Positions 21,017 to 31,327 of a stretch of DNA of 64,000 nucleotides are shown here, in pieces. This DNA comes from Ophiosphaerella korrae (taxonomy: Eukaryota > Ascomycota > Dothideomycetes > Pleosporales > Phaeosphaeriaceae), in NCBI GenBank assembly GCA_028456385.1, contig JALNQF010000088.1:1-64000 (forward strand). Direction: 5' to 3'. The translations under genes were made by a program, and so were the position numbers. A model generated the notes under the pieces. The model made no database searches. It saw nothing but the letters and a program-made list of their open reading frames with translations, and was not told the DNA's origin. Each line of letters opens with the position of its first letter. Position 1 is the stretch's first letter.

Positions 21017-21446
21017 CCTTGCTATCACAACCTGCTTTCTGCGACGCAGTTCATAGGAGTATTTCAAAGTCAAATACGCCCCAGAATAAGTGAAGACTGG
21101 TCGTTCTCTTGTTTATTTAGACCATTACACTAGCTTAATGGATGTTACAAATATTTGCTCCAACGCTGTGTTAGTATCCGTCCTGGATTTGATGAACGAT
21201 GCGAAAAGTGGTTCTAATCTCCCTTGGGTCTAGTTCCTATGAAACCCAGTCCAGTCTTGAACTCCACAACTTCCCCACGTCGACCTCACGTGCTGCAAAT
21301 TTGATATTATATTAGCATGATCGGCGTAAGTCTATGCACAACGAACAACAAACTTAGTAGCACATGTGCACTCTGTTTTCAAGCTTTGATCAGCCTTCTA
21401 CTTCGTGCAAAGTAGTCTGACGTACTGTCATCTCCCAACGCCTATC
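21017..21446. other. Upstream region of GH2 gene
   Basis: About 430 bp between the solo LTR and the ATG of the glycosidase. The element therefore sits close enough to affect this promoter, though nothing in the sequence shows that it does. Confidence 0.4.
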
Positions 21447-23483
21447 ATGACCAACTATCCCCGTCCCGATTTTGTTCGGAAGAACCTCACGTGGCACTCG
21501 CTTGATGGTCCTTGGTCATTCCTTTTCGACGACGACGATATTGGCCTATCAAAAGGCTGGCATCTCAGAGGGGTCCCTCAGGAGGTCATAGTGAACCCCA
21601 CGAGCACAAAGAATGCCAGTACTGAAGGGCCAGATATTGTAGAGAAGATTGCCTCTGGTACGCAAGAGCTTCTAAAGGGTAATATCTTCAACGGGGGAAA
21701 CAACTCTGCACATCAGAGACGAGAAATTCAGGTACCTTACGTGTTCCAGTGCCCCGCTTCTGGCATCAACGAGAAAGGCGCTCACGAAGTGTTCTGGTAC
21801 GAAAGAGAAATCAGGGATTTGCGCTCAGAAGAAGATATTAAAGCTGGCCAACGTCTTCTTATCAGATTTGGCGCTGTTGATTATGAAGCCAGAATCTGGG
21901 TTAATGGGCGGTATTTCGGAGACCACCGCGGAGGTCACGTACCCTTCGATGTCGATATAACGGATGCCTTTGACTCTGGAGCTACTCACAGGCTCACATT
22001 GCGTGTTTTTGATTCTGCGCATGACCTGACGCAGCCGCGTGGGAAGCAATACTGGAAAGCACAGCCTGAAAGTATCTTTTACACGCCAAGTGGAGGTATT
22101 TGGCAGAGCGTGTGGCTAGAGAGTGTACCAGCCGTTAGAATCGGCGATGGAAGTGCGGGCACGGTTCTGAATAGCAACAGTATTGACGACGGCAAGCTGT
22201 ATGCTAGCATCAGGCTACTAGGGCGACCAGCCGGCCATGCATTTGCAGTAGAACTCGAAGCCAATTTAGCGGGGGTATCTGTAAGCAAAACCGAGAAGAT
22301 AGAAGTACCGCGAGATTTAGACACCGTCTCTTTCGAAGCAGATATGCGTCTCTCCGAAGCTCAGCAAAGCGAATCGGAAAAAGCAAATGCACAGCTTGCC
22401 AACGAGGATTGTTGGCACAACGGTATAGCTCTATGGTCACCCGAGCATCCAACTCTCTACGATCTTACCATCCGTCTCTATGACTCCTCTTCCGCGGTCG
22501 TTGATACGATCTATACTACAACTGGTATGCGTTCCCTTAGTTGGTCTAACGATGACGGTACCTTCCGCCTTAACAATCAACCCTACTTCCAAGCTTTGTT
22601 CCTCGACCAAGGCTATTGGCCCGACACATTCATGACTCCCCCATCATCAGAAGCCCTCAAAACGGACATCGAGTTGAGTAAGAACATGGGCTTCAATGGA
22701 TGTCGCAAGCACCAAAAGGTAGAAGATCCCCGCTTCCTGCACTGGGCCGATCGACTCGGATTTCTAGTATGGGGCGAAATGGCAAACGCCTACGCATTTA
22801 GTCCCGAATATGTGTCTCGTTTCGACCAAGAATGGCGAGAGGCCATGATGCGTGACATCAACCACCCCAGCATCGTAGCATGGACGCCCGTGAACGAAAG
22901 TTGGGCCTACACCAATCTCCAGGGCGACACGCAACAGAGAAATCATATTAGAAGCTTATATTATGCTACCAAGACACTGGATCCCACGAGGCCTGTTAAT
23001 GATAACTGTGGTTGGGAACATGTGCAAACAGACCTGACTACGTTCCACGACTACGCTGATGGCGACGAATTGACAAAAGTGTGTGCTTCGCTTGAGGGCG
23101 TCCTGGACTCGCACGGTGGACGCCCACTCTTTCTGGCACCCGTTGGCGCAGATACAGGTTCATCGCATACACCAAACGCGCCCATTATTTGCACTGAGTT
23201 CGGTGGCGTGAATATCGCGCGCTCGGCGGCTGATGGAGGACAAAGAGATTGGGGTTATACAACCGCAACGGATTCTAAGGACTTGTTGAAGCGCATTGAG
23301 AAGATGATGACGGGCGTTGTGAACGGAGGGCATATTTGCGGCTTTGTGTATACCCAGTTGACGGACATTGAGCAGGAGGTGAATGGGCTGTACACACCGG
23401 ATAGAAAGGAGAAATTGGATGCTGCAGAAGTGAAAAAAATTGTTGAAGGGGTCAAGGCTAAACATGCCGAAATGCAAAAGTGA
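21447..23483 (+). CDS. Glycoside hydrolase family 2 protein (beta-galactosidase/beta-glucuronidase type)
   Basis: Single exon, 678 residues from ATG 21447; the frame opens earlier but only with non-ATG codons. The N-terminal sugar-binding jelly roll contains SLDGPWSF and the block RFGAVDYEARIWVNG. A short Ig-like domain follows, then the catalytic TIM barrel with GFNGCRKHQK. The general acid/base Glu is in TPVNESW (about residue 483) and the nucleophile Glu in CTEFGG (about residue 584). Both catalytic residues of GH2 are thus present. There is no signal peptide, so it probably acts inside the cell on short glycosides. Substrate choice between galactoside, glucuronide and others cannot be settled. 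It converges on MLH1 with 111 bp between the stops. Confidence 0.88.
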   Translation: MTNYPRPDFVRKNLTWHSLDGPWSFLFDDDDIGLSKGWHLRGVPQEVIVNPTSTKNASTEGPDIVEKIASGTQELLKGNIFNGGNNSAHQRREIQVPYVFQCPASGINEKGAHEVFWYEREIRDLRSEEDIKAGQRLLIRFGAVDYEARIWVNGRYFGDHRGGHVPFDVDITDAFDSGATHRLTLRVFDSAHDLTQPRGKQYWKAQPESIFYTPSGGIWQSVWLESVPAVRIGDGSAGTVLNSNSIDDGKLYASIRLLGRPAGHAFAVELEANLAGVSVSKTEKIEVPRDLDTVSFEADMRLSEAQQSESEKANAQLANEDCWHNGIALWSPEHPTLYDLTIRLYDSSSAVVDTIYTTTGMRSLSWSNDDGTFRLNNQPYFQALFLDQGYWPDTFMTPPSSEALKTDIELSKNMGFNGCRKHQKVEDPRFLHWADRLGFLVWGEMANAYAFSPEYVSRFDQEWREAMMRDINHPSIVAWTPVNESWAYTNLQGDTQQRNHIRSLYYATKTLDPTRPVNDNCGWEHVQTDLTTFHDYADGDELTKVCASLEGVLDSHGGRPLFLAPVGADTGSSHTPNAPIICTEFGGVNIARSAADGGQRDWGYTTATDSKDLLKRIEKMMTGVVNGGHICGFVYTQLTDIEQEVNGLYTPDRKEKLDAAEVKKIVEGVKAKHAEMQK

Positions 23484-23594
23484 ATTGCTGCTTTGAGAGT
23501 AGCTATGCGGTTGCACAATTGTGTTGCATCGGATATAACAGGAATGCAACACATGCAGAGACTTCAAATCTAACAACATGTTGCGTGAAAAGCG

Positions 23595-25847
23595 TCAACA
23601 CCTCTCAAACACCCTGTATAATCCCTTCAAATTCGCGATTTCCATGACACCATTGAGTAAACCCTTGGTAGCGACCAACCTCGCTTTACAAGCAGGGAAG
23701 ATGACATGTTCAATTGCCTTCCTTACTTTGACCCTCCTCGCAACAATCTCAGAATCCTCCTCTTCAGCCCTCTGCTTTCCTTTTTTGGCACTGTCTGTGG
23801 AGTCAGACGGCAGAGGAGGCAGGCTTTCTGGGACATAGAACGACGCGAGCTCAGTTAGTAGAGTCCGAAAACACCCTTTTTCATCATTCCAGTCGACGTG
23901 CAAGCCAAGCCGTAGTAAAAATTGGGGCAGTTTGGCCATTGACGGTGTGTAGCCTTTCATCAACAGTGGTATCGCACATAGTTCCCCCTGTACTGTGATC
24001 TCCATCGAAAAGTACTCTTGAAGCAGTGCGGCTTTGCCAATTAATAACTCTTTGACTGTCACGACGGTTTCATTCCAGTCTACACCTTCTCCTGTCTCTC
24101 CTGCTTTCATCTTCTCTTCCTCTGCTGCAACTTTGAGTGAGTCTTCCAGAGGTAATGGAGGGTCGAAGCGAATCGCTCCATAGTTCGCAAAGTCAGTGAG
24201 GCCGACCTGGTAGAAATACTCGTTGCAGAGCATTCCATAGTCGACCAAGAAAAGCTTGATACCTCCCTGTATGGCTGCGATACGCTTCTGCTCATCAACT
24301 ATTCCAACAAATGTGTGCGTTGCGATGATGTCCGTAAGCTCGTTATGCATGGCATCACGCACCTCAGCACGAAGATCTTTGACTGAAGTAAGTCGACATA
24401 CCATTGGCTCCTTCTCCATTATCTCGTAGTCCGTGTCATCGTCGCCTTCAGCAATTTCCTCCACTGTGCGTTGTGGTTTTAGCATGGAAGTTATTTTGCG
24501 TGCAGACGCGTCGGTCCGCACGAGGTTATTTTCATTTCGTTTGCGGGTGTTAGTATTGGGGGCTTTTGAGGCGCTGTAATCGGATTTATCACCTGTGTCA
24601 GGTGTAGCCGGGACAGGAGTACTTGGTTTCATTGGGGTAGCGAATGGCAGATTCGGATTTGAAAGCAATGACTGTGTCATGAAAGTTCTGCTGGTATCAA
24701 CCTTACTCAGACTACTTCGTATCTCGTCGCAAATCATAGCAACGATCTCGTCCTCGTTGAGGAAATGTACTTCTCGTTTTGTGGGATGAACATTAACATC
24801 GACTCGTGCCGGTTCGATCTCAAGGCTCAGATAGAAGAAAGGGTGGCCACTCTTGGGAAGAAACGTAGCATACGTTTGCTCGACACTCTTTTTGACTACT
24901 GTTGAATCAACTGAGCGATGGTTGATGAACAGCAGCATATTGGTTCTCTTCGCACTGTAGTTTGCGTTGCTGATCCAGCCCTGGCATTTGAAGCCCCATC
25001 GCTCATCTGCCGTTTCCAGAGACACTAACTCATTAGCAACGGCGGTTCCATGAAGCTGTCGTATGCGATCTTTAATAGTGGCAGCTGCAGGAACAGACAC
25101 GTTACTTCCCGAGTTGTCGCCGACCTTCTTACACGAGAAGGACACGCCTTCACAATGTATTGCATATTTTCCAACAAGCTCCAGAATTTTCGCGTACTCT
25201 TCGCTTGCAGAGCGAAAAGCGCGACGTCGAGAAGGGACGTTGTAAAATAGGTCTTCCACCGTAATTTGCGTTCCCTGCCGACCAGCCTTTGGTTTGGGTT
25301 CAGCACTCTGGCCAGGTTTCGGGTTCGTCAGTTTGCCATCTGCGTAGTGAGCCTCCCATGCACAGCTCGACTCTTTTGTTCTCGTAGTGACTTTCAGATG
25401 AGCAATATGGCTAATGCTTGCAAGCGCTTCGCCACGGAAACCATACGTTCCGATAGATGTCAGATCTTCGAAGGCTTTGAGCTTCGAAGTTGTGAATCGC
25501 TCACAAAGAATTGGGAGATCCTCTTTCTGTGAAAGTCAGCTAGTGAACAGCCAAATCGCAAAGCGACCTACGTCTATTCCATGTCCATTATCTGTAATCT
25601 GAAGCAGCTTTAGGCCGCCATCCTTTACCATAACCTCCAATGCAGTCGAACCTGCATCAACGGCATTCTCAATCAGTTCTTTCAACGCATGCATCGGGGC
25701 GACGATGATCTCTCCGGCGGCGATCTTGTTGACAACATCCTGTGCAAGGGCTTTGATCCGCCGTGGAGCTGGAAGCAGGAGGCTATCATCGCCTTTTCGC
25801 TTCGTGCCACGGGGCGACGAAGGCGAAATGTCCATATCCTCTGCCAT
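23595..25847 (-). CDS. MLH1: DNA mismatch repair protein MLH1
   Basis: Exons 25572-25847 and 23595-25526, joined over a 45-nt intron directly after GHGID, give 735 residues. The GHKL ATPase motifs are all present: NKIAAGEI with [20 protein letters not shown], and [12 protein letters not shown]. The transducer domain carries [15 protein letters not shown] variable acidic linker follows, and the C-terminal dimerisation domain ends in the MLH1 signature FERC at the very C terminus. MLH1 pairs with PMS1 to form MutL-alpha, which nicks DNA after MutS recognition, and with MLH3 in meiosis. The FERC end contributes to the endonuclease site of the partner. Its start lies 212 bp from the divergent gene at 26060, so a shared promoter is likely. 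Confidence 0.97.
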
Positions 25848-26059
25848 GCCTGTGTCTCGAGGCGTGCATTGAACAAGTACTGTGGCGTTGGTTGGTGAAG
25901 CGTGAGTGAGCGAAAGAAGACTAGCGTGATCTCACGTGCTCACGTGATCATTACCCCTCGATCTGACACCATAGGTACTCTACGATCTGTTTGTACTTCC
26001 TTAAGTCGTAGAACGAAATGAACAGCGGTTTCTAGATTACTGATAGTTAGATATTCAGA

Positions 26060-27118
26060 ATGCCGCCCCCATCATATGCGCGCGCCACAGCCTCGTCAAC
26101 CCTCAGATCATGTTCGCATTCATCCGAGACCAAGAAGATCGAAACAACTCCATCTACTCCGAAGAAGCTCAAACGCCCATCAAACCTCACACCACAGTTT
26201 CGCCAAGTTCTATCATACAATGCGGACCTCACCCCTATCAGGCCTCGAGATTCAACAAGGCCATGCCCACTCGCCAATCTTCCGTCAGAGCTCCGTACTT
26301 CAATTTACGAATTGGCCCTGTACAGAGACCCCGAACTAAACTGCCCAGACTTTGTTGTCAATCCACAGACGAGGCAACCTCGCTACATCTGGCCAAGCAT
26401 CTTACACGTCTCTCGAGCAATCCGAATTGAAGCCGCATATATCTACTACTCACGCTCGCAATTCACATTCAGGATACAGAATCTGAACTTTTCGAAAGTT
26501 CGACTCTGGCTTGAAAAAATCCCTATCCGACACCGTATCCTGCTGACTCGGAACAAAACTCTTACACTCAGAGTTGTCCCGAAAGTGGAACAATGCCAGA
26601 CGTATCTACCTCATGATTGGCTATTAGATGCACCCCTCGAGCAGCAGTGGAAAAACTGTTCTCAATTTGGCAATCTGTATACTATGTCATCGCCGGACAA
26701 TCGGTTAGATTTTGTCCTCTTTTGTCGCCTTCAATCGTGGTTCCATTTTAATTCTGAGCGGCCATATAGAGACATGACATGGCACTACGACTTTAACGCT
26801 ATGCCTCTTTCTAGTTGGTGGTCTTTCCCCTCTAAAGTGGGCACTCTATTTGATTTCTTGTCTAATGGGGTTGGGGCGTTAGGGTCAAAGCGTGTTGCGA
26901 AAGCTTTAACAAAGGATGGGGCAAAAGCTAAAGGTAGAGATGAGGCGATGTTGTTTTTGAACAATTTGGATGATTATTTTTGGAAGCTTTGCGATAGGCC
27001 CGCAATGCCTTTGATGCAGGTCTCAATACCGCGGAGGAATAAGGGTCTTTTAGAACAATTAATGATGCACTGGACGAGGGAAATGAGACGGCTGATAGAG
27101 GTTGTAAAGGGATGGTAG
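26060..27118 (+). CDS. 2EXR/F-box-like protein of unknown function
   Basis: Intronless, 352 residues. The N-terminal 60 residues are basic and Ser/Thr-rich. The segment LANLPSELRTSIYELALY, followed by PSILHVSRAIRIEAAYIYY, is typical of the 2EXR/F-box-like modules that are very numerous in Pezizomycotina. The remainder has no recognised domain. Many such proteins are annotated only as hypothetical; an adaptor role in protein turnover is a guess. It is divergent from MLH1. Confidence 0.7.
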   Translation: MPPPSYARATASSTLRSCSHSSETKKIETTPSTPKKLKRPSNLTPQFRQVLSYNADLTPIRPRDSTRPCPLANLPSELRTSIYELALYRDPELNCPDFVVNPQTRQPRYIWPSILHVSRAIRIEAAYIYYSRSQFTFRIQNLNFSKVRLWLEKIPIRHRILLTRNKTLTLRVVPKVEQCQTYLPHDWLLDAPLEQQWKNCSQFGNLYTMSSPDNRLDFVLFCRLQSWFHFNSERPYRDMTWHYDFNAMPLSSWWSFPSKVGTLFDFLSNGVGALGSKRVAKALTKDGAKAKGRDEAMLFLNNLDDYFWKLCDRPAMPLMQVSIPRRNKGLLEQLMMHWTREMRRLIEVVKGW

Positions 27119-27450
27119 GCCATATCTACTCTCGCGGAGTATCAAGATTTCTGGGTTCTAGAGAGTAAAGCCAAAAGCGGATGTTGAGAGGGGTAGTAAG
27201 AAGATGTAGTTAGCTGGGGCTTTATGTAAGACTTGCACATTAATTATTTGTTTGAGACTGTGTATTGTTCCAAATTTTCAAATTTTCACGGATTTGGGTG
27301 CTAGAAAAATGGTAAATCAACTAGACACCTCGTAAGAAATCGTATGCCTCCTGCTGCAAACGTTGTGTCAATAGCCAAGCACTATAAGTCTGAAAAGTGC
27401 AGATGCCACGTGCTGTAGTTCTCCTGCTAGAAAACGCACACGACGTCGCC
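27119..27450. other. Convergent intergenic region
   Basis: About 330 bp between the stop of the 2EXR-like gene and the stop of the histone H4 variant. AT-rich; no gene seen. Confidence 0.5.
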
Positions 27451-28173
27451 TCAGGTCCGGGTGCCGATAAAAGCAGGTTCAAAGCCATAGAGCGTGTGTC
27501 CGCGCTACCATTTACGTCAGCTATTGTCTTGCACAAAACTCGCAGGATTGTTCACTCACCCGGTTTAGAACAAAGATAATGTCAGTTACGCTGACTGTCT
27601 TGCGACCTGAAGACTCTACGACAGCAATGGCGTCCTTCAAGATCTGCATATAATTAGCATTAGTTGTAGAAAATTTGGGCGCATATATTACCTTCTGTAG
27701 GCGATCCCTGAGTGCTTGTCGGACGTCATCGTATATAGTTGCTGCAATACGCTTCACGCCGCCGCGACGAGCCAGACGTCTATCAAATTATATTAGTGAA
27801 TGATCGCAGCAAGTCCCAGTAAACGAATTTTGGATCGTGACCTAGTCATATAACTAATCGCAACATACCTTATGTCTCCCTTGGTTACACCATATATCGT
27901 ATCTCTTTGTACCTTTCTGAAAATTGTTAGTTGCCATAGTTCGCAATTCGCACTTGTTTATCTTGCGCACGCGTGTCTTTTGAGGCTTTTGCTTTTGCCT
28001 AGCCCACCAGCACCTTTGCCTAAACCAAGCCCGAGCTGGTTAGCGCGGCTTTGTGAGGAGGTTGCTCCAGGTGACAATGAAACAGTCTTCGAGGGAGGAT
28101 GAGCAAATCCAGGGCGTGGTGGGCCACCGAACCGACTGACGCCTCCGAATTGTTTTGGTCTTTCGTTCACCAT
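27451..28173 (-). CDS. Divergent histone H4 variant with extended N terminus
   Basis: Five small exons (27971-28173, 27869-27916, 27692-27779, 27560-27643, 27451-27504) with introns of 54, 89, 48 and 55 nt give 158 residues. From residue ~52 the protein follows H4: GKGAGGLGKSKSLKRH, then RDTIYGVTKGDIRRLARRGG, VKRIAATIYDDVRQAL, the helix-3 region ESSGRKTVSVTDIIFVLNRR, and GHTLYGF. Differences from canonical H4 (about 103 residues) are a ~50-residue Pro/Gly/Ser-rich N-terminal extension, Ala where H4 has Arg19, a largely changed alpha-2 helix and a C-terminal tail (EPAFIGTRT) after LYGF. Filamentous fungi such as Neurospora are known to carry an H4 variant gene (hH4v), and this may be its counterpart. 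The histone fold looks complete, so the gene is probably functional. Its role in chromatin is not predictable. Confidence 0.88.
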
Positions 28174-28719
28174 GATGTCGGTAGTGTGAGATTGTATCGT
28201 TAGTTGCGTGACAAGACGGGTTGGGGTGGCAGTGTTAGGCGCCAGCTGAGACTATGTGCTCACGCGTTTCACATGTCGCGAGGTCAGGTGACAAAGGCGG
28301 GGTACACTAGGCGATTGCAATGGTTGCTTGAAATCTGAGTGATACTACCACGGCACATCTTGTCAATATTGCAGCATCGATACAGACTGGGGTTTCTGTC
28401 GGTTACTGACGGTACCTATTGATAGTGCTAAAAGTCGCCGAGTCGCCGAGAGCGCTGCGCACGAGTCCGGTAAAACAAGAGCCAAGCTTATAACCAGAGT
28501 ATGTAGGGTGTGAGTGAGTCACTGAATCATATCATGTTGTAAGACTAGGATTTCAAAAGAAGGACTACATTGGTATAGAAACCACTGAGTGAGCCACCCC
28601 AGCTAATTACTGACTTCAGCTTCATTTCACCTTCACCACAACAACAATTACAAACAATTTCACACATACACGAGCCAGTATTACTTGAATCTCATATCTT
28701 TTTATCACTCTGTCATACA
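28174..28719. promoter_or_regulatory. Divergent promoter region (H4 variant / PEP-mutase-like enzyme)
   Basis: 545 bp between two divergent start codons. It ends in a pyrimidine- and CA-rich leader just before ATG 28720, common for fungal 5' untranslated regions. No specific site is recognised. Confidence 0.4.
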
Positions 28720-29517
28720 ATGGCATATACAATGGAGGCCCAAAACGAGCTCGCCAAGACCTTCAGATTCCTTCACCAACCAGGCAATCCACTCATTCTG
28801 ACAAATGTCTGGGACGCCATAAGTGCTGAAGCTGTCGCATCTATACCCCAAACTAAAGCCTTAGCAACCGCTTCATACGCTATTGCTGCCGCCGCCGGAC
28901 TCACAGATGACGACCTCACTCTCGATGTCAACTTGCGCGCTGTGAGAGCCATTGCTAGTGTCGCCCGCGCCCACAACCTGCCCTTAACTGTCGACTTTCA
29001 AGATGGTTTCAGCAAAGAGTTACGCGAAGGCATCCGTCAGGTTATCGAACTCGGCGCCGTAGGAATCAACCTCGAGGACTTTGATCGTGAGACTGGCGCT
29101 TTGTTTCCTATAGCCGAAGCACAAGAGCGTATTACTGGTGCTATGTCTGTCGCACAGTCCATGAGCATGGAGAACTTTGTGGTGAATGCCCGAACTGATG
29201 CGTTGTTCACTGGAGAAACAATCGAAGAGGCGATTAAGCGCGGCAAGGCATATCTTGCGGCTGGAGCTTTCAGCGTGTTTATTTGGGGCGGGCCTTCGAG
29301 GCAAGGGTGGAGTCGGGAGGATGTGGAAAAGGCGACGAAGGCTTTGGATGGACGACTAAACGTTATTCTTATCAGGTTGAAACCTGGCGGCTTATCTATT
29401 TCCCAATTAAAGGAAATTGGAGTGAGTAGAATTAGTGTGGGGCCTCAGTTGATGAAGAGAACGGTAGGAGCGATCTCGGAGGAGGCGAAGAAGATTTTGG
29501 ACGGCGAAGGTGTGTGA
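28720..29517 (+). CDS. PEP mutase / isocitrate lyase superfamily enzyme
   Basis: Single exon, 265 residues. A TIM-barrel enzyme of the phosphoenolpyruvate mutase/isocitrate lyase family. Visible are LILTNVWDAISAEAV and LPLTVDFQDGF, where the acidic residues bind Mg2+, then GAVGINLEDFDRETGALFP and FVVNARTDALFTG. The diagnostic KKCGH loop of isocitrate lyase is absent, so this belongs to the short 'PEP phosphonomutase-like' group that cleaves or rearranges 2-oxoacids or acts on carboxyphosphonate-type substrates. There are no targeting signals. The substrate is unknown. It converges on the MAPEG gene with 57 bp between stops. Confidence 0.85.
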   Translation: MAYTMEAQNELAKTFRFLHQPGNPLILTNVWDAISAEAVASIPQTKALATASYAIAAAAGLTDDDLTLDVNLRAVRAIASVARAHNLPLTVDFQDGFSKELREGIRQVIELGAVGINLEDFDRETGALFPIAEAQERITGAMSVAQSMSMENFVVNARTDALFTGETIEEAIKRGKAYLAAGAFSVFIWGGPSRQGWSREDVEKATKALDGRLNVILIRLKPGGLSISQLKEIGVSRISVGPQLMKRTVGAISEEAKKILDGEGV

Positions 29518-29574
29518 AAGAATATTGTATTAATTCTATTAGGCTCTTTTCAATCGCATAATACTCCCAGTACC

Positions 29575-30120
29575 TTAACCTAACAGTCCTGCGACTTTGT
29601 AAATCTGCGAGAACACCAATCCAACACCTCCTATCCACAACAAACTCCTAATAGGACTTATCGAATGATCCTTGATCGAAATATATGCCACCACATATAG
29701 TGATCGCACAGCAAACCAGGTCGCTATGAATGTCGACAAACCAGTCGCATCACCATTGACTACCTCCCGCCCCAAGCCTGTAGCAGCCGTGCGCTCAGCA
29801 ATAAGACTAGCTAGCACGGCGGCGGCAAATAGAGGCAATTGCTCCATGTTGTTTGACTGTGCACCTTCGGCGCGCCAGTATTTTTGGTAACTAGTGTAAG
29901 CGTTAGAATCGAAGCCCTTTGGGGAGAACGGAGATACTTACACAGCATCAGGTACTTTGCCCTTGATTGCGGCTGCCGAAGTAGAGGCCTTAGGGTTTGC
30001 ATTATCAGGCTTGTAGCCATTCGAGCTGAGGAGGCCTTGGGAGTAGACATGGGGGAGTATGGAGAAGATATAGTATGCTGGGATGGAGAGGAGGTGGTAA
30101 TTAACGGAAGGTAAAGACAT
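29575..30120 (-). CDS. MAPEG-family membrane protein (microsomal glutathione transferase-like)
   Basis: Exons 29942-30120 and 29575-29890 join over a 51-nt intron to give 164 residues. The first helix begins the protein (VNYHLLSIPAYYIFSILPHV). The conserved MAPEG helix-2 region is RAEGAQSNNMEQLPLFAAAV, with the N-x2-E pattern. Further helices are FIATWFAVRSLYVVAYI and LLWIGGVGLVFSQIY. Four membrane spans in the ER are expected. Family members conjugate glutathione or handle lipid peroxides, and many fungal copies are uncharacterised. Confidence 0.9.
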
Positions 30121-30538
30121 GGCTAATTTTGCGTGTAGGTATTAACAAAGCTGTACCTAGGTAGTTTGTGCACGTGATCAAGATTGTGGTTGTGCTTGAA
30201 ACTCTATGGCGGAAGAACTACGAATGATGGGACAGTGGGTTATATAGAAATATGTGGCATCATTACCTCCATGACATCATTAATGTGCTGGTGGCGTTCG
30301 GTATAAATTGTGTGCGAGCTTACCTAAAGGACTATCGGGCATACGAAAATAAACTTAGTAACTAATCAAAGACGCGTGTAAGTACATGAATCTTGGTATC
30401 GTCAGCCGATATTCTGCAGCTACAAATATAAAAGTTGGCAACATTGATACCGGTACCCGGATGAAAAGGTAAGCCGACGTTTGCTTGGTAAAATTTGTCA
30501 TCATGCAACCTGCCGTCAGCTTCCGCCCCATCTATTTG
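30121..30538. other. Upstream of MAPEG gene and left edge of repeat island
   Basis: About 400 bp without a gene. The first part is the likely MAPEG promoter; after 30300 the DNA becomes AT-rich and leads into the inverted repeat. Confidence 0.4.
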
Positions 30539-30905
30539 TCCATGTACGGAGGTGGCTTTCAAAAGTTCTTGCCCACCAGCCCGGAATAAGTCAATTCGGT
30601 TTTTTCCTCCTATCTCTACCAAGGTTCCTCCGTTCCTCCGTTCCTCCTTTCTTTATACTCATTGCCACCTTCTAACTCAATAATCTTCTGAATATGTACA
30701 GGGATACGCTCAACCTAGGGAGAAGAATAGTTGTCTGGTAACAATACTAATCAATCCCTGGCCTATTGCCTTATTGTTAATTGAGAGAAGAGTGGTAGCA
30801 GGGAGGAAAAAGGTTGAGAATTCAGGCTACGCGAATGTGGCACACATGGCTTATTCTCGGGCGGGGTGGGCAAGAACTTTTGAAAGCTACCTCCGTGCAT
30901 CGGAT
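30539..30905. repeat. Long inverted repeat (two arms around a ~190-bp centre)
   Basis: The left arm at about 30539-30620 and the right arm at about 30795-30905 are reverse complements with mismatches. The best-conserved part is ctttcaaaagttcttgccca (30556-30575), present inverted near 30868-30888 beside a shared cggaggt. Further inward, aattc and tttttcctcc blocks also pair. The centre contains a short ttcctccg tandem. No target duplication or open frame was found, so it may be a foldback or MITE-like relic. Confidence 0.65.
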
Positions 30906-31049
30906 CGAATTAAACTTTACATCCGTGAGCTGTCAACTTGCTATTCGCAATTATAATAGGCAAGGCCCCGTGGGCCCTATTCCTCGAAATGACTCATAAT
31001 ATGTATTAGTCCCAATATTCCTGGACGCCTCTCTGCATCTTCCATCCTA

Positions 31050-31296
31050 CAAGGGTGGTGCACGAAGTCTTGAGCATGGCTCGTGCAGCGCATGGGCCAT
31101 AAACTTATCGACGATTCTTTACTCCAATAGAATCCTATATACAATTCAGTACCCCAGAATAGCTAGGCATGTATACCCAAATGGCCCCACACACGATACT
31201 GAGTTGATGCAAGTTAGATGTAAATTACAATATACGTAAGATCCGATTGAATTCTATGCGCACGAGCCATGCTCAAGAATTCGTGCACCACCCTTG
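31050..31296. mobile_element. MITE, mariner/Tc1-like (247 bp) with TA target duplication
   Basis: Terminal inverted repeats of about 38 bp begin CAAGGGTGGTGCACGA and end with the complement TCGTGCACCACCCTTG. They are nearly identical (one arm cacgaagtct, the other cacgaattct). TA dinucleotides flank the element at 31048-31049 and 31297-31298. The interior has no coding potential. Short size, long terminal repeats and TA duplication are the marks of a non-autonomous Tc1/mariner-type element, mobilised in trans by a transposase not present in this window. Confidence 0.88.
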
Positions 31297-31327
31297 TATA
31301 ATAACATTAGCCAGCTCCTCACACGAA

